Assembly (NCBI GenBank): GCA_910584725.1
Contig: CAJUBE010000006.1
Coordinates: forward strand, 1-64,000
Origin: an uncultured Lachnospiraceae bacterium
GTDB lineage: Bacteria; Bacillota; Clostridia; Lachnospirales; Lachnospiraceae
Direction: 5' to 3'
DNA: 64,000 nt
The position numbers and the translations under genes are program-made. Positions 40,045-49,771 of the stretch are shown here, in pieces. Every line of letters begins with the position of its first letter. The stretch's first letter is position 1. The notes beneath the pieces are model-generated. The model searched no databases, had not been told where the DNA came from, and was given only the letters and a program-made list of their open reading frames with translations.

Positions 40045-40887
40045 TTAAAAAGCGACAGATTTTCCGGCAAGAGCGCGCGCCTGCGGAATCGTCATACCGT
40101 GATATCTCTTAAATTCCCGCATGAGATGCGCCTGATCCGTATATTGCAGCAGGCAGACCTCATCCATGATCTGCCGGCACGGCACGGTAAGGATATCCTG
40201 CCACAAATTCTGATAGCGCACAAGCGAGGCAAAGGTTTTCGGCGAAACGCCCATATTCTCCTGAAATACGCGCTGCAGGTGCCTGCCGCTCACGTGAATG
40301 TCCCGCGCCAGCTCATCCATCCGCAGCGCGCCGCGGCGGGAAAGAATCTCCGCCACCGCATCCATGAAAACCGGCTCCTCCCGCCGCAGATCCATTCTTT
40401 GAAACAGCGCCCCTTCCGCCAGTTGCACCCGCTCTTCGATCCCCGTCGTCTCCCACAGCCTCTGCCCCAGAGCGCGCGCAAGCCATGAAAAATAGCCGCC
40501 TGCATCACCGTAAAAATTCCTGCACGTCCGCATGGACTCCTCCGCGAAAAGGACCGCGCTCCACGCATAAAAACGGACGGCAAAAACCGATAAGCGCTGA
40601 CTTACCATGTTTGCGCCGCCGCCTGAGAACGCCCTGTCATCGATGCCGCAAAATAAATCCGACAGACTGTTATCCGTATAATTAACCGTAAATATCACAT
40701 CCATACAGGTGTCCGGCACCACCACATTCTCCGTACCCACCCCGGCTTCCAATGTATAGATATCCCTGCTTCCCCAGAAACAGCGGATGTAAGGCTTAAG
40801 CGCCGCACACGGTTCAATCTCCACATAGGAATCGCTGTGGCGGTAAGGCATTGCCGTGATGGGGGTATAGTTTTTAAAGCACTTCAT
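40045..40887 (-). CDS. AraC family transcriptional regulator
   Basis: 280 residues. The C-terminal double helix-turn-helix (about 180-275) has MDELARDIHVSGRHLQRVFQENMGVSPKTFASL and DEVCLLQYTDQAHLMREFKRYHGMTIPQ. The N-terminal ligand domain (about 20-150) begins SYVEIEPCAALKPYIRCFWG, a pattern of the DUF6597-type sensor. It begins 29 bases after the hsdR stop and is probably read through from it. The ligand is unknown. Confidence 0.88.
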   Translation of the reverse strand: MKCFKNYTPITAMPYRHSDSYVEIEPCAALKPYIRCFWGSRDIYTLEAGVGTENVVVPDTCMDVIFTVNYTDNSLSDLFCGIDDRAFSGGGANMVSQRLSVFAVRFYAWSAVLFAEESMRTCRNFYGDAGGYFSWLARALGQRLWETTGIEERVQLAEGALFQRMDLRREEPVFMDAVAEILSRRGALRMDELARDIHVSGRHLQRVFQENMGVSPKTFASLVRYQNLWQDILTVPCRQIMDEVCLLQYTDQAHLMREFKRYHGMTIPQARALAGKSVAF

Positions 40888-40916
40888 AATTCAGAAAACC
40901 TTCCCTCTGCAAAAAA

Positions 40917-43900
40917 TCAAACCATTGCGTTTGCATTTATCCGCTCAATCACCTTTCGGATTCCTGCCCAGACATACATGTCCGTAAAAATCTCCACCAC
41001 ACTCCCCTTATCGGTAAAGGGCGATTCCTGTAAAACGGAAAAATCCTTCAGCATACCGTTATGGACAATGTATTCTACAATCTGATTGACAAAGTAAATC
41101 TGCCGGCTGTCCATATTCGTCCCATCCAGATATTGCACAAATGCCTCCTTCGCCGCCTTCATATCCAGTCCGACAATCTCGCGGACAAATTCTCCAAGCG
41201 GTTTCTTTCCGTACTCCCTCTCATAGTCTTCCCTCGTGCCAAGCTCTCCCCAGAGGATTTCTTCAAGAGACCTGATATCAAATTCACTCAGCGGCTTATT
41301 GCTCTTTAATTTCGCAATCGCAATATGATTCTGATTCTGGCGGATATAATACTCCGCCTTTGCCTTATAATTCTTTAAGTCGTCGTTTTCCAGTTCCGCC
41401 TCATGCCACTGCACAGATAAAATATCATCCGAAAAATTTGTCTCGTATTTAACCGATTTCTGCGGAATATATTTCATCAGACTGCGAAGTTCCTCCCGCA
41501 TATATTCAAACTCATCGATTCCGGCATTCTCCACATAGCTTGTCTGTAAAATTTTCTGGATTAAATCCGTCTTTACCTGTATCTCCGGGATATTAGCCAC
41601 ACCCGCTATTGCCTTCACGTGTTTTTGCAAGTCGTTCTTTGCTCTTGTATACGGCTTATCCGAAAGGTAAGCCAATTCCATCCCATACATCAGTGCGTCA
41701 AACCGCACCGCGCCCGCGTCGTCCCCATCCGGCAAAATAAGCGGCGCAAGCTCTTCTTTCACATCCTGCGTATCTTCATAACTGATAGACTGGTAGCCTT
41801 TCACATCGGCATACAAATCAACATATTTCAAGTGCTGTTTTACCGCGAAATTTTCTCTGTTAAGCTCCCGCACTTTACCGCTCATCGTCTCAACCAGCTT
41901 TTCCCGATAAGCCGTCAGGCGTTTCACCTGACGGCTGGCATCCTGCAGCTTATAGGCAAGCTGAAATTCCAGATTAAAAATCGCACTCTGTAACGCCATC
42001 TGATTCGCCGTCGGTTTTCCCTCATTTACCCTGAAAAAAGCAAAGTTTCCACAAAAATCAAAGATATAGAATTTCTGCTTGTCCTCCCCATCTATCAGTC
42101 CCGGACACAATCTGGTGCCCCTGCCAATCATCTGCCAGAATTTTGCCTTACTCAACACTTTCTTGAAAAAAACGAGATTTAACACTTCCGGCACATCAAT
42201 CCCCGTATCAAGCATATCCACGGAAATCGCAATCTGCGGCAATTTTTCCCCCTCAGCGAACTCGTCTATCGCCTTTTGCGCATAAGCCGTGTAATTGTCA
42301 ATCACCCTCGCAAAATCCTGCCCGTTCTTAGACAAGTGCGGATATTCTTTATTAAATATCTCATAAATTTTTTCCGCGTGATTGTGGTTCACCGCAAAAA
42401 TAATCGTTTTTCCCAGCTTCTCCCCGTAGTCAACCTTCAATCCATCACCCATCACAACGTGAAGAACCTGTCTGATCGTATCCTCGTTAAAAAGCCATTT
42501 GTTAATTGCGGACGACTGTATTCTTTCCGGGAAATTGCCGTCCTCGTCCTTAAAAGTAGCCTCATACTCCTCTTTGTCTTCCGTCGATAATTCGTCGTAG
42601 GCAATCCCCTGCTCAATAAATTTTACCTCCGATTCCACCGACAAATAATCAACCAGATATCCGTCCTTTACAGCCTGCGCTAAATCGTAACCGTAAGTCG
42701 GCACACCGTCTTCCAGGTCAAAGACAGCATACGTGTTTTTATCAATTTCTTCCTTCGGTGTCGCCGTCAGTCCCACCAGCAAAGCATCGAAATAAGTAAA
42801 GATATCTTTATATTTATTGTAGATAGACCTGTGCGCCTCGTCGCAGATAATCAAATCAAAGTGCCCGCAGGAAAAAATTTTTCCCTCCCGGTCTGTTGCA
42901 TTGTCGATCAGATTGATCATTGTCTGATAAGTGGAAAATACGCACCGGGCATGATAATTGGACTTTTCCTCCACCACATTGACAACAGACAACTCCTCCG
43001 GGAACTGATTGACAAAACTTCTCTTTGCCTGTGTGACAAGAGAATTGCGGTCAGCGAGAAACAGGACGTTTCTAATCCATCCCGCATCCATCAGCGCCTT
43101 GCAGAGCGCAATCACCGTTCTGGTCTTTCCTGACCCTGTCGCCATGACAAGGAGCGCTTTCCTTCGGTTTTTCTCATCAAAGCTGTCACAAATCGCCCGG
43201 ATTGCCGCCGCCTGATAATATCTTCCCGCAATCTTTGTATCCGCCACAATGTTTTTTAACGACATCCTCGAGTTTCGCAGATTAAACCATTTCTCCAGAT
43301 CTCTCTTGGAATAAATCCCGGACACCTGCCTCTCCGGGTACTGTCCATCTACCATTCTTGTCTCAAAACCGTTTGTCAAAAAAACAACCGGTCTTCTCTT
43401 ATATTTCTGCTCCAGACTATCCGCATAAAGTTTTGCCTGCTGCCGTCCTCTTGCCACATCTTCACAGGTGCTTTTCGCCTCGATAATGGCAAGCGGTTTT
43501 TGCGCATCGTCATAGAGCACATAATCGACGCGCCCCTTTCCCGACTGATTCGGCATCCCGTCGACTTCTACCTCGTTAAGCCAGTTCTTTCCCTCAATCC
43601 AGCCCGCATCCTTAAGCATTTCGTCAATGTAGATTTTCCGGGTCTTATATTCGGATAAATCCAAAGGTTTCGGCACATAGGCGAGCTGCTTTGCCTCTCT
43701 TCTCCTCGTGAGCTCTTCCTTTAACGCCTTGTTTTCCTCAATCAAGGCTTTCAAGTCAACGTCCGCAAACTCGCTGCGAACAGCCGTCTCTTCCGGCATT
43801 TCTTTTCTGAGAAGCGAAGCGTCAAACTGCCGCTCCTCATAATCCTTCGAGTAACAGCATGCCACGAAATCAAGAAAGAAAAACAGATTTTGCAGACAGA

Positions 43901-44225
43901 GCGACGCCTCATCAAAGGTAATCTTTGCTCCGGCATGAGCCGCCCGGTTGCCTATCTTGCGAATCAAGTCCATCCGCCGCCAAAGACTCCTGTCTATGAG
44001 CGCATGGAACTCCTCGGTACTCATCAGACTATGTAAATTATCCTGATAAGGCTTTTGCAGGGAATCGTCAACCGAATACAGCCATTTGACCGCAAACTCC
44101 ATCGCGCGGCGGCAATTGATGACGCACGCCTCGCGGTCTATGGGGAGCAGTTTTTCGGAAGATATGGCGACCTCCGAGAAGCTGGAAAATTGTGGTTCTT
44201 TTTTTAGGTAGTCGAAATTGGTCAT
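40917..44225 (-). CDS. hsdR: Type I restriction enzyme R subunit
   Basis: 1102 residues. An N-terminal DUF4145-like domain (about 20-140) is followed by the nuclease motif GRVDYVLY...PLAIIEAKST (PD-ExK type), a helicase with Walker A MATGSGKTRTVIAL, Walker B IICDEAHRSIYNKY, LVGLTATP, IAISVDMLDTGIDVPE and QMIGRGTRLC, and a helical C-terminal half that binds the methylase core. HsdR cuts unmodified DNA after ATP-driven translocation. The start at 44225 follows GGGAGACC. It is separated from hsdS by a Fic toxin-antitoxin pair. Confidence 0.93.
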   Translation of the reverse strand: MTNFDYLKKEPQFSSFSEVAISSEKLLPIDREACVINCRRAMEFAVKWLYSVDDSLQKPYQDNLHSLMSTEEFHALIDRSLWRRMDLIRKIGNRAAHAGAKITFDEASLCLQNLFFFLDFVACCYSKDYEERQFDASLLRKEMPEETAVRSEFADVDLKALIEENKALKEELTRRREAKQLAYVPKPLDLSEYKTRKIYIDEMLKDAGWIEGKNWLNEVEVDGMPNQSGKGRVDYVLYDDAQKPLAIIEAKSTCEDVARGRQQAKLYADSLEQKYKRRPVVFLTNGFETRMVDGQYPERQVSGIYSKRDLEKWFNLRNSRMSLKNIVADTKIAGRYYQAAAIRAICDSFDEKNRRKALLVMATGSGKTRTVIALCKALMDAGWIRNVLFLADRNSLVTQAKRSFVNQFPEELSVVNVVEEKSNYHARCVFSTYQTMINLIDNATDREGKIFSCGHFDLIICDEAHRSIYNKYKDIFTYFDALLVGLTATPKEEIDKNTYAVFDLEDGVPTYGYDLAQAVKDGYLVDYLSVESEVKFIEQGIAYDELSTEDKEEYEATFKDEDGNFPERIQSSAINKWLFNEDTIRQVLHVVMGDGLKVDYGEKLGKTIIFAVNHNHAEKIYEIFNKEYPHLSKNGQDFARVIDNYTAYAQKAIDEFAEGEKLPQIAISVDMLDTGIDVPEVLNLVFFKKVLSKAKFWQMIGRGTRLCPGLIDGEDKQKFYIFDFCGNFAFFRVNEGKPTANQMALQSAIFNLEFQLAYKLQDASRQVKRLTAYREKLVETMSGKVRELNRENFAVKQHLKYVDLYADVKGYQSISYEDTQDVKEELAPLILPDGDDAGAVRFDALMYGMELAYLSDKPYTRAKNDLQKHVKAIAGVANIPEIQVKTDLIQKILQTSYVENAGIDEFEYMREELRSLMKYIPQKSVKYETNFSDDILSVQWHEAELENDDLKNYKAKAEYYIRQNQNHIAIAKLKSNKPLSEFDIRSLEEILWGELGTREDYEREYGKKPLGEFVREIVGLDMKAAKEAFVQYLDGTNMDSRQIYFVNQIVEYIVHNGMLKDFSVLQESPFTDKGSVVEIFTDMYVWAGIRKVIERINANAMV

Positions 44226-44254
44226 GGGTGGTCTCCCTTGCATCAAACACATAC

Positions 44255-44845
44255 TCAAAATATGGTTTCACTTTTCTTTCGGATACATCGTTCAAACAGA
44301 TCTTCCATTTTTTCGTAATCACATAAAAAGGATTGCTCACTCGCCTTTAGCATTTCTTCTCTGCTGACCTTTCCAAAATTTATTACATACCCATTGTGAA
44401 GCGTCAATGTCCTTATAAACTCACGTTGACTGCGTCCGTTGCCTTCACGAAGAGGATGCAGGGCATTAATCTCCGAAAAATAGTACGCCAATCGAACCGA
44501 AAGCTCTTTTCCGCCCAAACCTTTTAGATAATTTTCTGCTCTCAGCTTTCCAAAAATTTCTTCCGCCTGACTTTCTATAAATTTCGCATTGCAAAACATG
44601 TTCCCTTTTGCAATATCCACTTTTCTGATTTCCCCTGCCCATTCGTATATATCCTGAAAAATATACTTGTGAATTGATTGCAAATGCCTTAAGTCAAACT
44701 TTCCCTGAATAGGTTTATCCACCAATTCAAGAATACGGAGCATTGTCAGGCGCTTTTCCATCTGCCTAAGCTGCTCCATATCCCGTATACCCATCCTGTT
44801 TTTCAATACATCCGACCCCGGATAACAGTATACCTTATCAGACAT
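44255..44845 (-). CDS. Fic/DOC family AMPylating toxin
   Basis: 196 residues. The Fic core is INALHPLREGNGRSQREF, giving the catalytic His, acidic metal ligand and Gly-Asn-Gly-Arg loop, with Leu in place of the usual Phe. The beta-hairpin flap region is IYEWAGEIRKVDIAKGNMF. There is no inhibitory helix of its own, so it is class I, needing a partner; the antitoxin gene overlaps its start (TAATG). Fic toxins transfer AMP to protein side chains such as gyrase or topoisomerase IV. It lies between hsdS and hsdR. Confidence 0.88.
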   Translation of the reverse strand: MSDKVYCYPGSDVLKNRMGIRDMEQLRQMEKRLTMLRILELVDKPIQGKFDLRHLQSIHKYIFQDIYEWAGEIRKVDIAKGNMFCNAKFIESQAEEIFGKLRAENYLKGLGGKELSVRLAYYFSEINALHPLREGNGRSQREFIRTLTLHNGYVINFGKVSREEMLKASEQSFLCDYEKMEDLFERCIRKKSETIF

Positions 44846-45171
44846 TATCTGCCCTCTCCTATGATCCGTTTCCGCAATTCATCGCCCGTTACTTCCCCAT
44901 TTTTATAAGCGTACAGTAATTGTAAATCCTCTTCTGTCAGCTCTATCCCTTCAAAAGCCATTGTAGCTGCCACTTCTTCTATCGTTTCCGCTTTGGTATA
45001 TACCGAATGATTCATTTTTACTTTAAAGGGAATCCCCTCAGTAAGTATAATCTGCTTTATCATCATATTGACAACGGCAGATAGATTAGTTCCCAGCTTT
45101 TCCAAAATTTCAGAAGCTTTTTCTTTATCTTCCGCAGAAGTCCTTACTTGCAATAAAGATGTATTGGACAT
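44845..45171 (-). CDS. Hybrid antitoxin: RelB/DinJ-like N-terminus with Fic-inhibiting C-terminus
   Basis: 108 residues. The first half (SLLQVRTSAEDKEKASEILEKLGTN and LSAVVNMMIKQIILTEGIPFKV) is the ribbon-helix-helix of RelB/DinJ antitoxins, which binds the operon's own promoter. The second half includes TMAFEG, matching the (S/T)xxxE(G/N) motif that blocks ATP in Fic enzymes, then a VbhA-like helix (LTEEDLQLLYAYKNGEVTGDEL). It overlaps the Fic start by one base. The start at 45171 follows AGGAGG; a promoter sits at 45197-45225, which excludes the longer frame. Confidence 0.82.
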   Translation of the reverse strand: MSNTSLLQVRTSAEDKEKASEILEKLGTNLSAVVNMMIKQIILTEGIPFKVKMNHSVYTKAETIEEVAATMAFEGIELTEEDLQLLYAYKNGEVTGDELRKRIIGEGR

Positions 45172-45196
45172 AATAGCAGCCCTCCTTTCGTCCCCC

Positions 45197-45225
45197 ATTA
45201 TACAACATAGTAATTACATTGTAAA
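45197..45225 (-). promoter_or_regulatory. Promoter and operator of the Fic toxin-antitoxin pair
   Basis: Minus strand TTTACA (45225-45220), a 17-base spacer and TATAAT (45202-45197). The palindrome GTAATTAC (45210-45217) lies in the spacer and is a natural operator for a ribbon-helix-helix antitoxin. Confidence 0.65.
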
Positions 45226-45238
45226 CGTGAGCCTGCTT

Positions 45239-46420
45239 TTACCCAAAATATTTCTGCATCAGGCTGTCAAACAGAAGTTGAAGCTGGTCGATGGATTGCT
45301 GTATTTTAAATTTTGGTTCGTCGATATCATGGACGAAGGCAGCAAAAGATTTCTGCAACTCAAGTGGTGGCAGTTTAAATCGTAAATGCTTTATTATTGT
45401 TAAATTTAAACCATCCATAATCGCGCCTTTTGAGTTCATATGCATTTGAGCAATTATCTCAGGATGGATTTGAAAGGCATTAGCAAGAAAATATGGATCA
45501 GCCAATTCATCTTTTAATGTCAAACATGCTAAATGCTTGGTATTTATAGCTAAAGGTATATCTTTTGGAATAACCGCCGAGCGTCCAACTGTTCCCATGA
45601 TTGTAATGATTACATCTAAAGGTTTTACAGTATATCGTTTTAACTTCTGATACTTTTCCTTTGTGATATACCGCATTCTATTATATGAAAATTTGTTTTC
45701 TACAGCATTGTCAATACCTAAAACAAAAATTCCATTATCTACAAATTCATCATGATGTAAGGCACTTCCAAAAGGTCCGGTTCTCATGTCACTACAAATA
45801 TCTTCCATATTGACAGTATCCCAATCGTCATTATTATCAAACATCTCTACAAATCGGGATTTGATTACCTCGTCAAGCATAATAAGCTGCTCTTGTTGCA
45901 ATTTTATAATTTTACAAATGATGTCCAACTTTCTGCATATATTGCGCTGTTCTTCAATGGCTGTATCTTTGATATTAAATCTAGAAATATAATCATCCGT
46001 TTTTAAATTATGGAGTCCTGTTGTTTTGTTTTCAAATGCTTTTGTCCCACCTTTTCTGTAATTTGAATATAGTGAATAAAATATATATTTCGGCTCCCAT
46101 TTATCTTTATCTTTAATTCTAAGAAGTCCAGTAAAATTATTAAAAAGATATTTGTGCTCTAACCCTTCAAAAAAGACTACTCTTCCAACTGGCTGCTTAT
46201 CACTTCCACCAGACTTCTCAATAATAATATCACCTTGTATCAAATATTTTTCATCAATATTTTTTTTAGGTATTTTTCTTGTCACTATATTTTCATAATT
46301 CACAATTCCTTCATTAGTGAAATTCGTGGTTCTTAAAACAGGTATACCTGTACCATCAACATCATCTATTCCCCATTCTCCAGATAAAGCCTTTCCAGTA
46401 ATCTCAATCAATTTTGCCAT
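45239..46420 (-). CDS. hsdS: Type I restriction specificity subunit
   Basis: 393 residues with two target-recognition domains (about 1-150 and 200-355), each followed by a conserved helix: EEQRNICRKLDIICKIIKLQQ and LELQKSFAAFVHDIDEPKFK. Typical recognition-domain phrases are VLRTTNFTNEG, IIIEKSGGS and MRTGPFGSALHHDEF. HsdS sets which sequence the complex methylates and cuts. The start at 46420 follows GGAGC. Base composition is AT-rich compared with hsdM and hsdR, common for exchanged specificity genes. Confidence 0.9.
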   Translation of the reverse strand: MAKLIEITGKALSGEWGIDDVDGTGIPVLRTTNFTNEGIVNYENIVTRKIPKKNIDEKYLIQGDIIIEKSGGSDKQPVGRVVFFEGLEHKYLFNNFTGLLRIKDKDKWEPKYIFYSLYSNYRKGGTKAFENKTTGLHNLKTDDYISRFNIKDTAIEEQRNICRKLDIICKIIKLQQEQLIMLDEVIKSRFVEMFDNNDDWDTVNMEDICSDMRTGPFGSALHHDEFVDNGIFVLGIDNAVENKFSYNRMRYITKEKYQKLKRYTVKPLDVIITIMGTVGRSAVIPKDIPLAINTKHLACLTLKDELADPYFLANAFQIHPEIIAQMHMNSKGAIMDGLNLTIIKHLRFKLPPLELQKSFAAFVHDIDEPKFKIQQSIDQLQLLFDSLMQKYFG

Positions 46421-46486
46421 TTTATGCTCCAATCAATCTATGCTGCTAAAGCAATCACTTCTGTTACCAAATCATAATGTCCAATC

Positions 46487-47539
46487 CTATTCACAAACAA
46501 TACCCTCTATAACATTATTCAATGATTCAAACCGCAATTTTCTACTTCCCAAATCTGTAGATGCTCGAATACCAGATGAATAATTACGTATATTTATATC
46601 CTTTTCGTTTATTTCAAGTTCTTCTTTAATCGATTTTTGAAAATTAGTAACCCTATCACCAAAATACGTTAAGCGTTCGCCCAGTCTCTCTCTCACATTT
46701 GAAGAAAATGGCATTTTATGGTTATATTCAGCAAGCACCAAAAAGAGAGTATAAAAATCTGTCATATTACGCCAACGAGTTTTCTTTATATTAGGTAAAA
46801 TTTGCAAAATCTCTTTTGCTACACTATTAAAAACACCTTTTATCCGTTCACTATCACTAAACTCTTCCTCATATAATTTATAATAATAATCCAATTTCAC
46901 CTTTTTATTTTGATGACCATTTAAATATGCGATCACAATTTCGCTTATAAATTCAGCATCTAACATACGCCTTATCTTTTGTGGCGTAAAAACACCTATA
47001 TCTTCCCAATAGGTCTGATCCGAAATATCATTAATCATAACAATAAATTCGCCCGAATAAGTAGCCTGTCTCAGTTCCTGTTGGTTCAACCTTTCATTAT
47101 TCTTATTAATTCTTTTAAAAATATTACGTATTATATCATCATCTATATCCGGCAACAGTCTTATCACAAACTTATACTCAAAAAACCTTTTTTTATCGTT
47201 TGGCGATAACTCATCAAAAGTCAAATTTTCCCACTGTTCACTGGTTTCAGTTGGCACTAATGAAAATTCATTATTTATAAAATCTAAAACCGTTCTCAAT
47301 CTTTGCTGTCCATCAACCACAACAAATTGGCTTTCTCCCTTTTCATTCACACGTTCTTGCAAATATATTTCTGGAATTGGATAGCTCCTTAAAATGGAAT
47401 CAATTAAATAACTTTTTTGATTAATAGTCCAAACGGGATTACGTTGAAAGGTTGGTTTGATTACCAAACTATCCCCCTCCTTACTTCTTTGATTAAACCA
47501 CGCAATATTTTGTTGTGTACTTCCTAAATAATCTTTCAT
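46487..47539 (-). CDS. DUF262 (GmrS/ParB-like) protein
   Basis: 350 residues. The signature is VVDGQQRLRTVLDFINNEF, the NTP-using DGQQR motif of DUF262, with the upstream KPTFQRNPVWTINQKSYLIDSIL and IFKRINKNNERLNQQELRQATYSG. DUF262 occurs in GmrSD-type restriction and SspE-like defence proteins, usually with a DUF1524 nuclease; no DUF1524 is seen here. The gene overlaps the nucleotidyltransferase stop by one base (TAATG) and has AGGAGG inside that gene, so the two are tightly coupled. Strongly AT-rich. Confidence 0.8.
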   Translation of the reverse strand: MKDYLGSTQQNIAWFNQRSKEGDSLVIKPTFQRNPVWTINQKSYLIDSILRSYPIPEIYLQERVNEKGESQFVVVDGQQRLRTVLDFINNEFSLVPTETSEQWENLTFDELSPNDKKRFFEYKFVIRLLPDIDDDIIRNIFKRINKNNERLNQQELRQATYSGEFIVMINDISDQTYWEDIGVFTPQKIRRMLDAEFISEIVIAYLNGHQNKKVKLDYYYKLYEEEFSDSERIKGVFNSVAKEILQILPNIKKTRWRNMTDFYTLFLVLAEYNHKMPFSSNVRERLGERLTYFGDRVTNFQKSIKEELEINEKDINIRNYSSGIRASTDLGSRKLRFESLNNVIEGIVCE

Positions 47540-48144
47540 TATGAAATACCTCCTAAAATTATTTCTTGACATTCTCTAACACTATTGATTTGATAATCTC
47601 GAAATGATTTGTTATCCTTATATATCCTAAAATTAATCTCTCTTTCATTTATAGGCGGATTACTTCTCATTTCATTTATTACTTCATTCCAAAGTTTTCC
47701 AAATGATAAAATTGGTAATATCTTGTCAGTTGCTATAGTTCCCCAATATATTAACCTATTTCTATGATCCTCTAAAGCTTGTTTCATATTATTATTTAAT
47801 TTATAATATTTTTGGTTTCTAAGTTCATGCCATGCAATATCAAAATAATAATTAGATATTATCCCTACATCAATATCCGAATATTGGCTAAACTTTTTAA
47901 AATTCTTCTTTGGATTTAAGCTATAACCAAGACAAGCTGAACCAGTAATTATTATATCTCTCGCATCTATCTGAAGTCTAGATGCCATTTTATGTTTCCA
48001 TTCATAATACTTTACTTCATTACCGCAAAAAATATTAGGTGTTTTTTCCATTATCCACTTGGAAATGAATACATCTGGCGATATTGTTACTAAATCATTT
48101 CTAATATTTTCCAAAAGTTCATCTGTGTATTGCATCTCTTCCAT
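47539..48144 (-). CDS. Nucleotidyltransferase-like partner of the DUF262 protein
   Basis: 201 residues. IIITGSACLGYSLNP and YSDIDVGII supply the GS and D-x-D motifs of polymerase-beta-type nucleotidyltransferases. The N- and C-terminal parts (DELLENIRNDLVTISPDVFI, SFRDYQINSVRECQE) match no family I can name. The start at 48144 has AGAGGGG eight bases upstream. It lies 118 bases after hsdM, may have its own weak promoter, and is among the most AT-rich genes of the window, a sign of transfer. It may modify the DUF262 protein, another protein, or an RNA. Confidence 0.62.
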   Translation of the reverse strand: MEEMQYTDELLENIRNDLVTISPDVFISKWIMEKTPNIFCGNEVKYYEWKHKMASRLQIDARDIIITGSACLGYSLNPKKNFKKFSQYSDIDVGIISNYYFDIAWHELRNQKYYKLNNNMKQALEDHRNRLIYWGTIATDKILPILSFGKLWNEVINEMRSNPPINEREINFRIYKDNKSFRDYQINSVRECQEIILGGIS

Positions 48145-48262
48145 AAGCATAGCCCCTCTAGACGTTATCAAAATGTATAATATCAATCATATCTTACTCT
48201 TCTAAAAATTCTCTCTTTCTCTACACTCTTGCACTTTGCAAAAAATGCAAATTCCCAACTAT

Positions 48263-49771
48263 CTACAACTCCTCTTCCAGCATCCCCTTAAGTTCCTCCA
48301 ACTCCTCCCCAATCTGCCGCTCCAGCTCAAATATCTGTTCCAGTATTTCTCCTGTCGGCGGGTATTCTACGGGCACATATTCCTGCTTCTTATATTTATT
48401 AATCGACAAGTCGTAGTCGTTTTTCGTAATTTCCTGCTTTGGCACAAAAAACGACTTCTCCGTCCTCTCCCTTTCCGTTTCCCCGTCCCTGTTGTGGAAC
48501 CGTTCTATGATATCAGGAATATCATTTTCATTTATAGGGCTTCTCTTATCATCCAGGCTGAACCCGTCCGCCTGCATATCATAAAACCAGACTTGATCAG
48601 TCCCGCCATGGTTGGTCTTTGTAAAAATCAGAATCCCTGTGGAAACGCCTGCGTATGGCTTAAACACTCCGGGCGGCATGGAGATCACCGCTTCCAGTCT
48701 CTGATTTTCCAACAGTTCTTTTCTGATATCTTTATGCGCTTTTGAAGACCCAAACAGCACACCATCCGGAACAATGCAGGCACATCTCCCGCCCACTTTC
48801 ATCATCCTCACAAACAACGCAAGAAACAAAAGTTCCGTCTTCTTTGTCTTGCATACCTTAAGCAGATCCGCGGACACCGCTTCCGCATCAAGACTCCCCT
48901 TAAAAGGCGGGTTCGCTAAAATCAGGGAATACTTATCTGCGTCCGAATTTTGTTCCGACAGACTGTCCCTATACTCGATAAAAGGATTCTCCACCCCGTG
49001 CGTCATCATATTCATGGCGCCGATGCGCAGCATGGTTCTGTCCATATCATAGCCATGAAACATATGATTCATATAATGGTCTTTTTTCACTTTGTCATAA
49101 AAGATTTCTTCCTTGTGTTTTTCCTTCAGATATTCTCCTGCGGTCACAAGAAATCCAGATGTGCCGCAAGCCGGATCGCATATCACATCCTCCGCGGAAG
49201 GTTTCATCAGTTCCACCATCATACGGATAATATGTCTCGGTGTGCGAAACTGTCCATTTAACCCCGACTGCGCAATCTTAGAAAGCAGATACTCATATAC
49301 ATCTCCTCTGATATCCACATCCTTCACCTGCTCCATCAGCGCAAAAATATCTTCCAGTGAATCCACCACCTTTGACAAAAGAAGCGGCGTCGGCAGCTTA
49401 AAGATTGCGTCATCCATATATTTTGCATAGGCGCTATCCTTGTCTCCATGCAGATTTTTCATGAACGGGAACACCCATTCCTGCACGACCGAATACATTT
49501 TCTGCGCCGGGAAGTCATGGAACACAGACCATTTCAAGGTTCTTCCCTCCACCTCTCTGTCTCCGACGCTTACCTGCCCGGCAAAAATACTCTGAAAGGG
49601 CAGTCCAAGCATAACACTCTCTTTCTCCCGCATGGTATCCGAAACATCCAAATCATGAATGAATATCAAATAGGTAATCTGCTCGATCACTTCCAGCGGA
49701 TTCACCAGACCGCCCGCCGCAAACGCATCCCAAAGGGCATCTATTTTATTTCTCAGCTCTCCTGTAACCAT
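48263..49771 (-). CDS. hsdM: Type I restriction modification methylase subunit
   Basis: 502 residues. SAM-binding motif ICDPACGTSGFLV, catalytic motif LILANPPFKG (NPPF, N6-adenine methylase), N-terminal HsdM helical domain (RNKIDALWDAFAAGG, EQITYLIFIHDLD) and RTPRHIIRMMVELM. The enzyme methylates adenine at the site read by HsdS. ATG at 49771 overlaps the stop of the upstream Fic gene (TGATG), with GGAGG ten bases before it. The tail is acidic and coiled. Confidence 0.94.
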   Translation of the reverse strand: MVTGELRNKIDALWDAFAAGGLVNPLEVIEQITYLIFIHDLDVSDTMREKESVMLGLPFQSIFAGQVSVGDREVEGRTLKWSVFHDFPAQKMYSVVQEWVFPFMKNLHGDKDSAYAKYMDDAIFKLPTPLLLSKVVDSLEDIFALMEQVKDVDIRGDVYEYLLSKIAQSGLNGQFRTPRHIIRMMVELMKPSAEDVICDPACGTSGFLVTAGEYLKEKHKEEIFYDKVKKDHYMNHMFHGYDMDRTMLRIGAMNMMTHGVENPFIEYRDSLSEQNSDADKYSLILANPPFKGSLDAEAVSADLLKVCKTKKTELLFLALFVRMMKVGGRCACIVPDGVLFGSSKAHKDIRKELLENQRLEAVISMPPGVFKPYAGVSTGILIFTKTNHGGTDQVWFYDMQADGFSLDDKRSPINENDIPDIIERFHNRDGETERERTEKSFFVPKQEITKNDYDLSINKYKKQEYVPVEYPPTGEILEQIFELERQIGEELEELKGMLEEEL

